Source: a virus. Taken from it: a stretch of DNA of 36,980 nt. Shown piece by piece: positions 13,404 to 20,985 of this stretch; position 1 is the first letter of the stretch, and each line of letters begins with the position of its first letter. The notes beneath the pieces are model-generated. The model was not told where the DNA came from and made no database searches. It saw only the letters and a program-made list of their open reading frames with translations. The DNA is taken from the IMG/VR virus record IMGVR_UViG_3300045242_000144, positions 1 to 36,980 of that record; one strand, written 5' to 3'. The position numbers were made by a program, and so were the translations under genes.

Positions 13404-13553
13404 GTGTTGGGCTTCGGCCCGACTAAGCGCGACCGCGTGAGGTCTTTGGAAGTGCCGCTTCTTTCTTCCTTGCGCGGCGCGCGGAACGCAGTGGAACCGA
13501 CGCGGCGACACGGAGACGGGGCGACGCGGCGAGCCTTTTGGAGGGAAACGACG
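13404..13553 (+). other. Gene-free spacer with UUCG hairpin and simple GC repeat
   Basis: TTGGGC-TTCG-GCCCGA (13407-13422) forms a stable UUCG hairpin right after the previous stop but has no T run. The stretch 13500-13533 is a simple repeat of CGGCGACACGG / CGACGCGGCGA type. No gene is convincing here. Confidence 0.5.
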
Positions 13554-14408
13554 ATGAGAAGTGACGCGAATGGCGACGTGAGAACCGACCGGGGGAGGCC
13601 GCCCGCCTTCCCAAAAAACGTTACGGAGAAGCAGCGGGTTCCGACGATCCTGCCGATGCTTGGCTTGATGGGCATCCTGGTAGCCGCTGCGATCTTCGTT
13701 CTCAGCTTTGCCGCCGGCGACCCGGTCGCGGCGCAAGGCCAGGGCACGGCTGCGAATCTGTACGTTTACGCCGGAGTGCCGACTAACGGAACGTCGGGCA
13801 CCCTGGCGAAGGTCGCGAAAACCGGCTCTCTGCTGGCGGACATCATAAATGGAGTCCTCTATCAGAACACCGGGACAAAAGCTTCGCCGATCTGGACCAA
13901 TCCGATAGGAATAGCCGCGGGCGCGATCACTACAACCAAGATCGCCGATGCCAACGTAACCACCGCCAAGCTGGCGGCGGGAGCGGTAACCTCGGCTACG
14001 TTGGCTGACGACATCGCGCACACCGTCCAGGTGTCGCTTTCAAGCTCGGACATATTGGGGCTGAACGCGACTCCGAAGACGCTGATCGCGGCTCCGGGCT
14101 CGGGCAAGGTCATAGTGGTCGAATCGATCCTGCTCAAGATGGTCCGGACTTCGACTGCTTACGTGAATGGGGGCGCGCTCGAATTTCGCTACACCAACGC
14201 TTCGGGCGCAAAGGTGTCGGCCGATATCGCCGCGACAGTGGTGACTACCGGGGGCGCGGGCACCGAATACAACAGCGTTGCCGGCGTGACCGCTTCGTTG
14301 ACTCCGGTGGCCAACGCGGCGGTGGTGATGGACAACGCGACGGCGGCATTCATTACCGGTACCGGAACGGCGGTGGTGTCGATCAAGTACCGGATCGTGA
14401 CTCCGTAA
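13554..14408 (+). CDS. Membrane-anchored or exported beta-rich protein with tail-fibre-like repeats
   Basis: ATG 13554 follows GGAGG. The 284-aa product has about 30 polar residues, then a hydrophobic stretch (ILPMLGLMGILVAAAIFVLS, about residues 31-50) that ends in DPVAAQ. It could be a signal peptide with an AxA-type cleavage site or an anchor. The rest is Ala/Thr/Gly-rich, with short repeats (GAITTTKIADANVTTAKLAA, GAVTSATLADD) common in fibre and surface proteins. Its location after the capsid genes suggests a virion or host-surface role. No specific family is recognised. Confidence 0.55.
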   Translation: MRSDANGDVRTDRGRPPAFPKNVTEKQRVPTILPMLGLMGILVAAAIFVLSFAAGDPVAAQGQGTAANLYVYAGVPTNGTSGTLAKVAKTGSLLADIINGVLYQNTGTKASPIWTNPIGIAAGAITTTKIADANVTTAKLAAGAVTSATLADDIAHTVQVSLSSSDILGLNATPKTLIAAPGSGKVIVVESILLKMVRTSTAYVNGGALEFRYTNASGAKVSADIAATVVTTGGAGTEYNSVAGVTASLTPVANAAVVMDNATAAFITGTGTAVVSIKYRIVTP

Positions 14409-14419
14409 CGGGTTGAAAG

Positions 14420-14785
14420 ATGAACTGTCCGATCTGTGGCGCTGCCGGAGGCCGTTGCAGTTTTCTGCACAAGCTGGAGCGCGAAATGGCAAGCCAATCA
14501 GGAGGGAAAATGGCTGAGAAAAAATGGGGACCTTCGCCGAAGGAATACGGACTCGACAAAGACGGCAACCTCTGTGAAACGGATGATCCGAAAGTTAAGA
14601 GCTTGCTTGTTGCGAAAGACGGCTACCTGCCTGTTTCCGTGGCTGCCAAACACGGGCTGATCGAAACGCCCGCGCCGCCTCCGCCGCCCGAATCGGGCGG
14701 GACGACCGATAACGTGAAGCGGGCCGCGAAGCCGCTCGATCTCCGGAAGCAGGGCGGCAAAGCAAAAGTGAAGTCAAAGAGGTAG
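14420..14785 (+). CDS. Small Lys-rich protein, two possible starts
   Basis: From ATG 14420 the product is 121 aa and begins with a zinc-like MNCPICGAAGGRCSF. An in-frame ATG at 14510 has a much stronger site (AGGAGGG) and would give 91 aa. Both forms may be made. The shared part has LDKDGNLCETDDPKVKSLLV, then AKDGYLPVSVAAKHGLIE, a Pro-rich linker and a basic tail. Small proteins of this kind often lie near capsid genes. The TAG stop belongs to a REP-like repeat. The function is unknown. Confidence 0.6.
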   Translation: MNCPICGAAGGRCSFLHKLEREMASQSGGKMAEKKWGPSPKEYGLDKDGNLCETDDPKVKSLLVAKDGYLPVSVAAKHGLIETPAPPPPPESGGTTDNVKRAAKPLDLRKQGGKAKVKSKR

Positions 14786-14800
14786 GGGCAGCCCTTGTGG
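14782..14800 (+). repeat. Half REP-like repeat 2
   Basis: GTAGGGGCAGCCCTTGTGG is the left half of the type-1 repeat; the right half is replaced by unrelated sequence. The TAG is the stop codon of the gene before it. Confidence 0.8.
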
Positions 14801-14891
14801 GATCGGCCCGCCGCGCGTCTTCTCCTGGTTAATCGTGGCTGGTTATTAGCGGTCGGGCGTGGCGGGCTGTCATTCAAAGAGACGAGAAAAT

Positions 14892-15272
14892 ATGCGCGTC
14901 GATCAAAGAGAGTTCACCGACAAGAGCTATGTGATTATGGTCGCCGACCAGGGCGCGGAAGAGAATGCGCTCGAAAACCTCGGCGGGCCGGGATCGCTGG
15001 TGACCGGAGAGATTCTCTCCGGCGGCAACGGTGAAGTCTATCTGCAGATCCCGTATGCCGCTACTCCGCAGGAATGGTTTGTCGACGTGTTTGTAGGCGA
15101 CCCGGCGAAGATGCGGGTTCACCATAAGAACGTAAATCGTGCGGCTTGTGAATACTCGAAGATCGAAAGCCCGGTCGTGTTCGATTCGCTTATGAGAGCG
15201 CGACTGCAGAGTTTCGATCTTTGTCCGGACTGTTTCGAGAAAGTCCCTGAAAAAAAGGAGCGGCGAATATGA
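14892..15272 (+). CDS. Hypothetical protein
   Basis: ATG 14892 (MRVDQREFTDKSYVIMVADQ...) gives 126 aa; a longer in-frame start at 14859 has no better site. The sequence has alternating beta-like segments (LVTGEILSGGNGEVYLQIPY, WFVDVFVGDPAKMRVHHK) and a late CPDCFEKVPEKK. The end overlaps the next gene by 4 nt (ATGA). Its place among head-tail genes suggests a minor structural role. No family is recognised. Confidence 0.55.
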   Translation: MRVDQREFTDKSYVIMVADQGAEENALENLGGPGSLVTGEILSGGNGEVYLQIPYAATPQEWFVDVFVGDPAKMRVHHKNVNRAACEYSKIESPVVFDSLMRARLQSFDLCPDCFEKVPEKKERRI

Positions 15273-16072
15273 AAAGCAAGTTTCGGTTTCTGGTTCTGTT
15301 GTGTCTGGCTTTGATTCCTGTCACGACTCAGGCGCAGCAATCGTGCGTCCAGGATGACAAGAACCTAAAGACTTTTTTCCGGTTCGATGTCGGGACCGGG
15401 CATTGGGACCTGGTCTTTGACGGAGCGATCTATCGCAGCGGGGTCGGATTCCCGGCGACGATACAAACGCCGGGCGGAAGCGATGCGATGATCGACGCCT
15501 TCTTTGGTGATAACGAATACTTTGCGTTTGTATCGAACGCGCACCGCCACGGTTTCCTGAGGGTCTACGGGCAAGCCAGGCTAACCGCTGAAATCAACGA
15601 CTCGCTGACTCTCGACGATGATTGCCGGCTGGCCTCCGAGTTCCCGGCTCCGGTGGCCGGAACTATCTGTTTCAATCCCGGAGGCGATTCCGTTCCGCTC
15701 CAGTTCTCGCAACTGGTGCTCAATCCGGCGACCGGCGTATGGGTCTTTTCAATGCTGGTGAACGGGCAGTCGGCCCGTATCGAAGGCTTCTACACGACGG
15801 CGGCGCCCGGACCTTTCAACGTTCCGGGTCCCGACCTGAACGGAGTCCCGACGGCTCGATACCAGAACCGGGATGCGAACGCTTACTCGGTGTTTTGGAA
15901 CGGAGTGGCACGGGACGATATCACCGCGACGTTCGTGGCTCAGGTGTACTCGGACAATCAGGCGAGAGCTGAGATCAAGGTGCTCCTTCCGCCTACTTCC
16001 GGCTGGCCGCTTGTGTCGATTCTCAAGTTCGAGATCTCCGACGGAGACTTCGCCGCGGGAAGGTGTCTGTGA
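15269..16072 (+). CDS. Exported protein with Sec signal peptide
   Basis: ATG 15269 follows AAAAAAAGGAG. Residues 1-22 (KSKFRFLVLLCLALIPVTTQ, then AQQ) form a typical Sec signal peptide with cleavage near TQA-QQ. The mature part of about 245 aa is beta-rich, with an imperfect internal duplication: FFRFDVGTGHWDLVFDGAIY resembles FSQLVLNPATGVWVFSMLVN. Two cysteine pairs could form disulfides in the periplasm. It may act at the cell envelope during infection or be a host-derived gene. No enzyme motif is seen. Confidence 0.65.
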   Translation: MKSKFRFLVLLCLALIPVTTQAQQSCVQDDKNLKTFFRFDVGTGHWDLVFDGAIYRSGVGFPATIQTPGGSDAMIDAFFGDNEYFAFVSNAHRHGFLRVYGQARLTAEINDSLTLDDDCRLASEFPAPVAGTICFNPGGDSVPLQFSQLVLNPATGVWVFSMLVNGQSARIEGFYTTAAPGPFNVPGPDLNGVPTARYQNRDANAYSVFWNGVARDDITATFVAQVYSDNQARAEIKVLLPPTSGWPLVSILKFEISDGDFAAGRCL

Positions 16073-16230
16073 TCTGTGACCAATTCGAGAATCTTCCGCT
16101 GGCGGCGGATGAAGACGTGCTGATCTGCGGAGAGCACGAGCTGATCGAGCATTTCCAGGCGGGCACGCTCTGGCGAGAGGTTTACGCGGCAATGGACAAG
16201 CACAAGCAGGAGGCGCACGGTGGACTCTAA
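16069..16230 (+). CDS. Small acidic protein
   Basis: GTG 16069 overlaps the previous stop (GTGA), with GGGAAGG before it. The 53-aa product (ICDQFENLPLAADEDVLICG, EHELIEHFQAGTLWREVY...) is acidic and helical. It overlaps the next start by 11 nt and carries that gene's ribosome site. It was judged real because the overlaps and coding pattern fit. The function is unknown. Confidence 0.5.
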   Translation: MICDQFENLPLAADEDVLICGEHELIEHFQAGTLWREVYAAMDKHKQEAHGGL

Positions 16231-16975
16231 GATCAAGAATTTCTGCGTTGCGATTCTCGCCTTGACGCTCGCGGTCTGCGCGGCTGTTTTGACGCCGACT
16301 CTTCACAGGACGCTCAAAGAGGTCCAGGACACCGCGATCATCGGACACGCGACCGCCGACAAAGTAGGCGCCTACGTGGACGATCAGATCGATATCGTGC
16401 GTTCGCCGGCTTATCAGAACAATTTCCGCCACGCCTCGGAGCTGGGCAAGGTGGCTACCGAAAGCGTGGTGCATCTCGACCGTCAGATCACCTGGTTTGC
16501 AACGAAGATCGCGCCCCGAGTCGAGCAGAATATGGACGATCTGCATTCGACGCAGGGGACGATGAAGAGCCGGATCGACGACCTCGGGGACTTCATTCGA
16601 GCGGGTAATAAATCGCTCAATGAAGACATCGTGCCTAAAGTCGTGGCGGTGATAGGAAGCCTGGGCGACAGCGTCGACGACGTTCAGGAGCTTGTGAACA
16701 ACGGAAGCGTGACGATCGGCGATCTCGACAAGATAGTCAAGAACGAGAACGTCCCAAGGATCGTTACCAGCCTGGCCAGCACCGCCGATCACGTCGACAA
16801 GACCTCGGCGCACCTCGAAGGCATCACGGCCAGCGCCGACACCGGAATGCAGAAGTTTCCGGACCTGATGGACAACTTTCAGAAGTACGCGAAGGCTTCG
16901 ACCGTGTGGCAGAAGAGATTGTACCTCGCAAAGATCATCCGCGAGTTGGCGGCTATACCTCTCCGATTACCCTGA
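16220..16975 (+). CDS. Membrane-anchored helical protein
   Basis: GTG 16220 follows AGGAGG by 7 nt. The 251-aa product has an N-terminal transmembrane helix (FCVAILALTLAVCAAVLTPT) and a long periplasmic part of predicted helices (VGAYVDDQIDIVRSPAYQNN, DDLHSTQGTMKSRIDDLGDF, LGDSVDDVQELVNNGSVTIG). The look is that of MCE-tail or methyl-accepting-like coiled coils, but no specific motif was found. A role at the cell envelope is inferred from its topology and from the two exported neighbours. Confidence 0.6.
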   Translation: MDSKIKNFCVAILALTLAVCAAVLTPTLHRTLKEVQDTAIIGHATADKVGAYVDDQIDIVRSPAYQNNFRHASELGKVATESVVHLDRQITWFATKIAPRVEQNMDDLHSTQGTMKSRIDDLGDFIRAGNKSLNEDIVPKVVAVIGSLGDSVDDVQELVNNGSVTIGDLDKIVKNENVPRIVTSLASTADHVDKTSAHLEGITASADTGMQKFPDLMDNFQKYAKASTVWQKRLYLAKIIRELAAIPLRLP

Positions 16976-16990
16976 AGGGAGAGAATTTTT

Positions 16991-17527
16991 ATGATTTTCT
17001 TTTTGTTATTGCTGCTGGCGTCCGACCCGACGATGCCCGACCGGGCGAAGCACCCCGGCGCTGTGAATCCGAAGATCTCCGCGGCGAACAAGGGCCGCAA
17101 CGTTTGCGCCGGCAGGAAGTGGTCTACCGGATCGATCAGGCCGCCCGAGAGCTACACGAACAAGCTCAAGCGCCAGGAAATGCAGGCGCTAGGCTACACG
17201 CTTCCGGATCCAAAGGCGAAGTGTATGGACGGGTCGGGCAATCCCGAGTGCTACGAGCTGGACCACCTGATCAGCCTCGAGATAGGCGGCGCGCCGGCGG
17301 ATCCGAAAAACCTCTGGGTGGAACCGTGGCACCGCAACGTCGGCGGTGAAGATCACGGAGCCAAGACCAAGGACGGTCTGGAAGACAGGTTACACGCTCT
17401 GGTTTGCGCGGGCTCTCTTTCGCTGGAGCAGGCGCAACGCGAAATAAGCGTCGATTGGAAGGCGGCCTATCGCAAATACGTCGGGCCGTTCCCGAAGTTC
17501 GACCCCGCAGCGAAGATGACGAATTAA
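16991..17527 (+). CDS. Exported HNH-type nuclease
   Basis: ATG 16991 follows AAGGGAG at a rather long distance. The 178-aa product starts with a short hydrophobic leader (MIFFLLLLLASDP). The core CYELDHLISLEIGGAPADPK, NLWVEPW (residues 87-113) is an HNH/beta-beta-alpha-metal nuclease pattern with D91, H92 and N107. A second His is in WHRNVGGEDHGAK. This type is found in secreted or periplasmic nucleases. It might attack DNA of competing phages, act at DNA entry, or be a moron gene. The cysteines (C39, C78, C87) could form a disulfide outside the cytoplasm. Confidence 0.7.
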   Translation: MIFFLLLLLASDPTMPDRAKHPGAVNPKISAANKGRNVCAGRKWSTGSIRPPESYTNKLKRQEMQALGYTLPDPKAKCMDGSGNPECYELDHLISLEIGGAPADPKNLWVEPWHRNVGGEDHGAKTKDGLEDRLHALVCAGSLSLEQAQREISVDWKAAYRKYVGPFPKFDPAAKMTN

Positions 17528-17568
17528 CCGGCGGCCTCTCCCCGGCTGCCTCTCCAGGAGAAGAAGAA

Positions 17569-17940
17569 ATGGGCACAAAAGCAGGAAGCATCGGAACGAT
17601 TTTTCACAAGGTGATTGACGGAGTCCATCACCTTTTTGTGGTGGGCAAGCAGGACGTCGAGCAGGTGAAGATCTTCGTCGACGCGCGGCCGGGCCTCAAG
17701 GAGGACCTCGACAAGCTGCTCGGTCCGATCAAGGACGCTGTAGCGAGCGCGTTTACCACGAAGTTCGCCGAGCTGAAGGCCTCGTCTCCGGACCAGGCGC
17801 CGGCGTTGTTCAAGGCTGCGATCCCCGAATTGCTCAATACGGTGAAGGAGTCTTTTGTCGACCAGGCCAAGCACGCCGGCAACGTCGACTTGATGGTGAG
17901 TCTCGGGGCTCAGGTGGGCGAAGCGCTCCTGGGGCTGTGA
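17569..17940 (+). CDS. Hypothetical helical protein
   Basis: ATG 17569 follows CAGGAGAAGAAGAA. The 123-aa product is mostly helical and has FHKVIDGVHHLFVVGKQDVE, then LLGPIKDAVASAFTTKFAEL. Amphipathic helices and no membrane segment are seen. It follows the nuclease gene by 41 nt. No family is recognised; a virion or cytoplasmic role cannot be told apart. Confidence 0.6.
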   Translation: MGTKAGSIGTIFHKVIDGVHHLFVVGKQDVEQVKIFVDARPGLKEDLDKLLGPIKDAVASAFTTKFAELKASSPDQAPALFKAAIPELLNTVKESFVDQAKHAGNVDLMVSLGAQVGEALLGL

Positions 17941-17941
17941 T

Positions 17942-18030
17942 GTAGGGGCAGCCCTTGTGGCTGCCTTTGAGTACAGTACAGACGCCTGTACTTCCGGGAA
18001 AAACCGGGCAGCCACAAGGGCTGCCCCTAC
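17942..18030 (+). repeat. REP-like repeats in inverted pair 3
   Basis: A type-1 repeat (17942-17965), a type-2 palindrome GTACAGACGCCTGTAC (17976-17991) and a second, inverted type-1 repeat (18006-18030) fill the spacer. The two type-1 copies can pair over about 24 bp, giving one large hairpin. The pair may terminate or stabilise transcripts. Confidence 0.85.
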
Positions 18031-18049
18031 GTGTGGGTGAGAAACAAAA

Positions 18050-18841
18050 ATGCCGACGTTGACCGACAGAAACGTAGCCGCCGATCGGGTCGCTCGAGCG
18101 ACCGGCGCGTCGAATTATCCCGCGGTCGGGATAGATGAGATCGCCGGCGGCGACGGGCACCTTACCGGCGTCGCAATCGCAAGCGCCGGCGCCGGCTACG
18201 CCCACAACGACCATTTGATCGTCGGCAACGCCTTGATCAACGTCGACGCGGTTGGCGGAGGCGGGGCCATCACGGCCGTCTCGATCGTCAACGCCGGGAC
18301 CGGGCTGATCAGCCAGGACGGGGCAATCCTGGCCACAAACGGAGCGGGGCACGGCGCCACTTTCAACATCGTCGCTACGGAGATCGCGCCCGGACTGCTC
18401 GACCAGGCTGTGCTTCCGATCGGCGCAGTCGCTTCGGTGTGGGAAACGGCCGTTTCCTTCGAAATCGGTGAGGTGGTGATTCCGACCGCGGAAAATGCCA
18501 ACGGCCGGATGTATCGCTGCGTTCGAGCCGGGCTGTCGGGAGCCGCCGAGCCGACCTGGGTCTTTGGCGTTTTCGGAGGCCTGGCGATTGGATCTCCGAC
18601 GATCAACGGGCTCGGCCGCCTGGTTCAGGACGGGGACGTTGTCTGGGAAGAGGCGGGGCCGGCTCCGGAGGCGCTCTGGGATCTGCGATTGGCCGAGCAC
18701 CTGGTATGGAGACGGAAGCAGGCGCTTGCCGCTTCGCTTTACGACGTGGGGCTCGATGCCAGGGACCAGCTCAAGCGGTCTCAGGTATTCGACCACATCG
18801 AACGAATGGTGGAACAGACCGCGCCGTTTTGTGTGGCGTGA
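18050..18841 (+). CDS. Probable head-tail connector with N-terminal beta domain
   Basis: The 263-aa protein has a Gly-rich beta N-terminal part with two similar segments (LTGVAIASAGAGYAHNDHLI and ITAVSIVNAGTGLIS). This pattern is like Ig-like or adhesion modules on virion proteins. The C-terminal part (AEHLVWRRKQALAASLYDVG, LDARDQLKRSQVFDHIERM) is helical. Position after the capsid genes and before head-closure and tail-completion genes suggests a connector or neck protein. The call is by position. No strong ribosome site is visible before ATG 18050. Confidence 0.5.
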   Translation: MPTLTDRNVAADRVARATGASNYPAVGIDEIAGGDGHLTGVAIASAGAGYAHNDHLIVGNALINVDAVGGGGAITAVSIVNAGTGLISQDGAILATNGAGHGATFNIVATEIAPGLLDQAVLPIGAVASVWETAVSFEIGEVVIPTAENANGRMYRCVRAGLSGAAEPTWVFGVFGGLAIGSPTINGLGRLVQDGDVVWEEAGPAPEALWDLRLAEHLVWRRKQALAASLYDVGLDARDQLKRSQVFDHIERMVEQTAPFCVA

Positions 18842-18875
18842 AGGGAAGGACGCGGGGAACGCGGCGATTGACTGA

Positions 18876-19232
18876 ATGACTCCGATCGATCAGCTCGAAG
18901 TGGATTCGATACGAGAGCACCTCGACAGCACGCTCAATGAATTGTGCACGATCAAAAAGCGGACTGCGACAAACGCCGGGACGGGGCCGGTGCTCTCGGA
19001 AAGCGATCGAGCTGAGAACGTGCCCTGCCGGCGAGCTTCTCAGTACCGGCCCGATGAGAAGCCGATCGCGGGCGCCTCGCGATCGCAGGAGGATGTCATC
19101 TTGACGCTCGAGATCGGCCAGGCTATCGAGGTCACGGATCGGGTTGTGTTTTCGGATGCCAGCTACGAGGTAGTGGCGGCGCTGGCCACGTCTCAGCCGT
19201 TTTGTAAGCGGGTTCTTTGCCGAAAGATGTAG
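18876..19232 (+). CDS. Head-closure/connector-like protein
   Basis: The 118-aa protein lies directly before a gp10-like tail completion protein. The order and size are those of phage head-closure (Phage_H_T_join-like) proteins. The C-terminal beta part (VILTLEIGQAIEVTDRVVFS, DASYEVVAALATSQPFCKRV) fits the small beta barrel of that group, which seals the portal ring. The TAG stop is provided by a REP-like repeat. The family match is by pattern and position only. Confidence 0.5.
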   Translation: MTPIDQLEVDSIREHLDSTLNELCTIKKRTATNAGTGPVLSESDRAENVPCRRASQYRPDEKPIAGASRSQEDVILTLEIGQAIEVTDRVVFSDASYEVVAALATSQPFCKRVLCRKM

Positions 19233-19254
19233 GGGCGGTCCCTTGTGGCCGCCC
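19229..19254 (+). repeat. REP-like repeat 4
   Basis: Type-1 repeat with an extra T (GTAGGGGCGGTCCCTTGTGG, then CCGCCC). Its TAG at 19230-19232 is the stop codon of the preceding gene. Confidence 0.8.
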
Positions 19255-19276
19255 GTCCGGAGTCGAAGGAACGTAA

Positions 19277-19579
19277 ATGATCGAAGTCGTCTCAGGCCAG
19301 GACAATAGCTCGACGATCGTCGCGGAAATGAAAGGCAGTCTCGAGCGCGCGCTTGCCGAGTCGGCCCAGGCGGTGGCCGACACCGCAAAACAGACCGTTC
19401 ATCGGCGAAGCGGGGAGACCGCCGCTTCGGTCCAGGCCCACGAAGACGGCTCGGTCACGGTTGACGGAGCGGCGTTGTTTCTGGAGTTCGGCACGGTGCA
19501 TATGCCGGGGTTCCCGTTCCTGGGGCCGGCCTTCGATCAGGAAGAAGAGCACTTCGTTGAGAAGTGCAAAGAGGCGTGA
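19277..19579 (+). CDS. Tail completion protein, HK97 gp10-like
   Basis: The 100-aa protein shows the gp10 pattern: an N-terminal helix (LERALAESAQAVADTAKQTV), then RRSGETAASV, a beta hairpin, ALFLEFGTVHMPGFPFLGPA, and FDQEEEHF. The FLEFGT...PxxPFLGPA signature is typical of HK97 gp10 proteins, which join the tail tube to the head. AAGGAA before ATG 19277 gives a fair ribosome site. Confidence 0.8.
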   Translation: MIEVVSGQDNSSTIVAEMKGSLERALAESAQAVADTAKQTVHRRSGETAASVQAHEDGSVTVDGAALFLEFGTVHMPGFPFLGPAFDQEEEHFVEKCKEA

Positions 19580-19581
19580 AA

Positions 19582-20001
19582 ATGCGAAGCGACTTCACAA
19601 AGTTATTGCCGGTTGTTCTGACGCAGGAAGAATTCGATTCCCGCGCGGCAGAGCTCGCGGCCACGCTTCAGGAGATCGACTCGCTTATCCTCGATCGCAA
19701 GGCCGCGGCTTCGGCCTTCAAGGAAAGAATCGAATCGGCTCAGGCAAACGCCGATCGCCTGGTCACGATAGTTGCCAAGCGGCAGGAGATGCGCGAGGTC
19801 AACTGCACTGAGCGCCTTCATACCGATGCTCGCATCGTTGAAATCATCCGAACCGATACGTACGAGATCGTGGGCACGCGCGGCCCAACCGCCGACGATA
19901 TCCAGGAATCGCTCCTTCCCTTGAGCGAAATCGAGCCCGTAGACGACGAACGGCCGGAACCCTCCGAAAGCGATGCCGGAGATGCCGGGGAGGGTCAATG
20001 A
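19582..20001 (+). CDS. Hypothetical helical protein in head-tail module
   Basis: ATG 19582 follows GAGG; the previous stop is only 2 nt away. The 139-aa product begins with a helical segment of coiled-coil type (FDSRAAELAATLQEIDSLIL, DRKAAASAFKERIESAQANA), followed by a beta segment (EIIRTDTYEIVGTRGPT) and an acidic tail. No specific family is recognised. Its overlap with the next gene (ATGA) shows it belongs to the same operon. Confidence 0.6.
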   Translation: MRSDFTKLLPVVLTQEEFDSRAAELAATLQEIDSLILDRKAAASAFKERIESAQANADRLVTIVAKRQEMREVNCTERLHTDARIVEIIRTDTYEIVGTRGPTADDIQESLLPLSEIEPVDDERPEPSESDAGDAGEGQ

Positions 20002-20276
20002 GATACGCGCTCGAGATCCTTCAAAGCGCCGGGTCGACCGAGCCGTCTTCGTTCAACGAGCTGCTTCAGGCGATGGGGCCGGATGCTCCCGAGCGCGACA
20101 ACAAGGGCGACTGGCGCGATTTCTTTCTTGCCGTGGATCGGCTCAAGCATTTGAAGCTGATCGAAGTCGGGCGGATTGCCGGCAAGATCGACAGCGTGAT
20201 GGTGACGCCCGAAGGCGTGGCTATGATTCCGCGATTGAAGAAAATGCAGCCCGGACAAGGGCAATTGCAAATGTAG
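19998..20276 (+). CDS. Small winged-helix-like protein
   Basis: ATG 19998 overlaps the previous stop (ATGA). The 92-aa product has FNELLQAMGPDAPERDNKGD, WRDFFLAVDRLKHLKLIEVG and a following beta-like RIAGKIDSVMVTPEGVAM, in the order of a winged helix. It could bind DNA or be a small adaptor in the head-tail region. The TAG stop belongs to a REP-like repeat. Confidence 0.55.
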   Translation: MRYALEILQSAGSTEPSSFNELLQAMGPDAPERDNKGDWRDFFLAVDRLKHLKLIEVGRIAGKIDSVMVTPEGVAMIPRLKKMQPGQGQLQM

Positions 20277-20298
20277 GGGGCGGCCCTCGTGGCCGCCC
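20273..20298 (+). repeat. REP-like repeat 5
   Basis: Type-1 repeat with one extra G (GTAGGGGGCGGCCCTCGTGG, then CCGCCC). Its TAG at 20274-20276 is the stop codon of the gene before. Confidence 0.8.
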
Positions 20299-20307
20299 GG
20301 AGCAAGA

Positions 20308-20541
20308 ATGGAAACGGCAAAACGCAAAATGCAGGCGGCGGCGAAGGCGGGCTACCGGCGCGCGCTCTCGGGCGAGCGGCCCGATACGGAGGGCTCGATT
20401 TGCCGGGGGAACAGGTTCGCGTACACGCGCGGCTACGCGATCGGGCGAATCGAGTACCTCAACAACCGGCGCACCGAGCTTCCAGCCGAATGGTGGCAGT
20501 GGACGGAGGCGGCCGACGACGCCAAACGAGCGGCCGTATGA
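20308..20541 (+). CDS. Small basic protein
   Basis: The 77-aa product (METAKRKMQAAAKAGYRRAL...) has AYTRGYAIGRIEYLNNRRTE and WWQWTEAADD. It lies between the REP-like repeat and the next gene, whose ATG overlaps its stop. GAGCAAG before the ATG is a weak ribosome site. Coding in the same tightly packed operon supports it. No family is recognised. Confidence 0.55.
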   Translation: METAKRKMQAAAKAGYRRALSGERPDTEGSICRGNRFAYTRGYAIGRIEYLNNRRTELPAEWWQWTEAADDAKRAAV

Positions 20542-20975
20542 AGGCTATCGATGATGCGCTTTTCGCACTCTTCAGCGCCGACAACGAAGCCGAGGTCGGG
20601 CTTGCAAGCCTGGTCGGAGCGGAGATCTACCGCGAAGGCTCGGTCCCGGACGGCGCCGCTTTTCCGCGGATTCAATTCGGGCCGATGCCCGGCGTGGACG
20701 CTTACACGCTCAAGGTGCGCACTCATACGAAGACTACCTTCGCGATCAAGGCAGTTGACGGCGATCGCGAAGGCAATCCGAAAGGGTTCTCGACCGAGGC
20801 GGTCAACGCGATCGCAAAGCGGGTTGATTACCTGCTCACCGACAAGCCGCTCGCGCTCGAGGAAGGGACTTGCATTTATCTCAGGCGCATCGGGCCTATC
20901 GAGTACACGGAAATGGACGGCGATGAACGTTACCAACACGTTGGAGGCAATTTCCAGGTGATGGTCACGCCGTGA
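20538..20975 (+). CDS. Tail terminator-like protein
   Basis: The 145-aa protein starts at ATG 20538 overlapping the previous stop. The pattern IDDALFALFSADNEAEVGLA, SLVGAEIYREGSVPDGAAFP, then RIQFG and the late IGPIEYTEMDGDERYQHVGG, NFQVMVTP resembles DUF3168 / gp17-type tail completion proteins, which cap the tail tube. Size and position, between gp10-like and tail tube genes, fit. A longer upstream start is excluded by the overlap. Confidence 0.65.
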   Translation: MKAIDDALFALFSADNEAEVGLASLVGAEIYREGSVPDGAAFPRIQFGPMPGVDAYTLKVRTHTKTTFAIKAVDGDREGNPKGFSTEAVNAIAKRVDYLLTDKPLALEEGTCIYLRRIGPIEYTEMDGDERYQHVGGNFQVMVTP

Positions 20976-20985
20976 TGGGGGAAAA

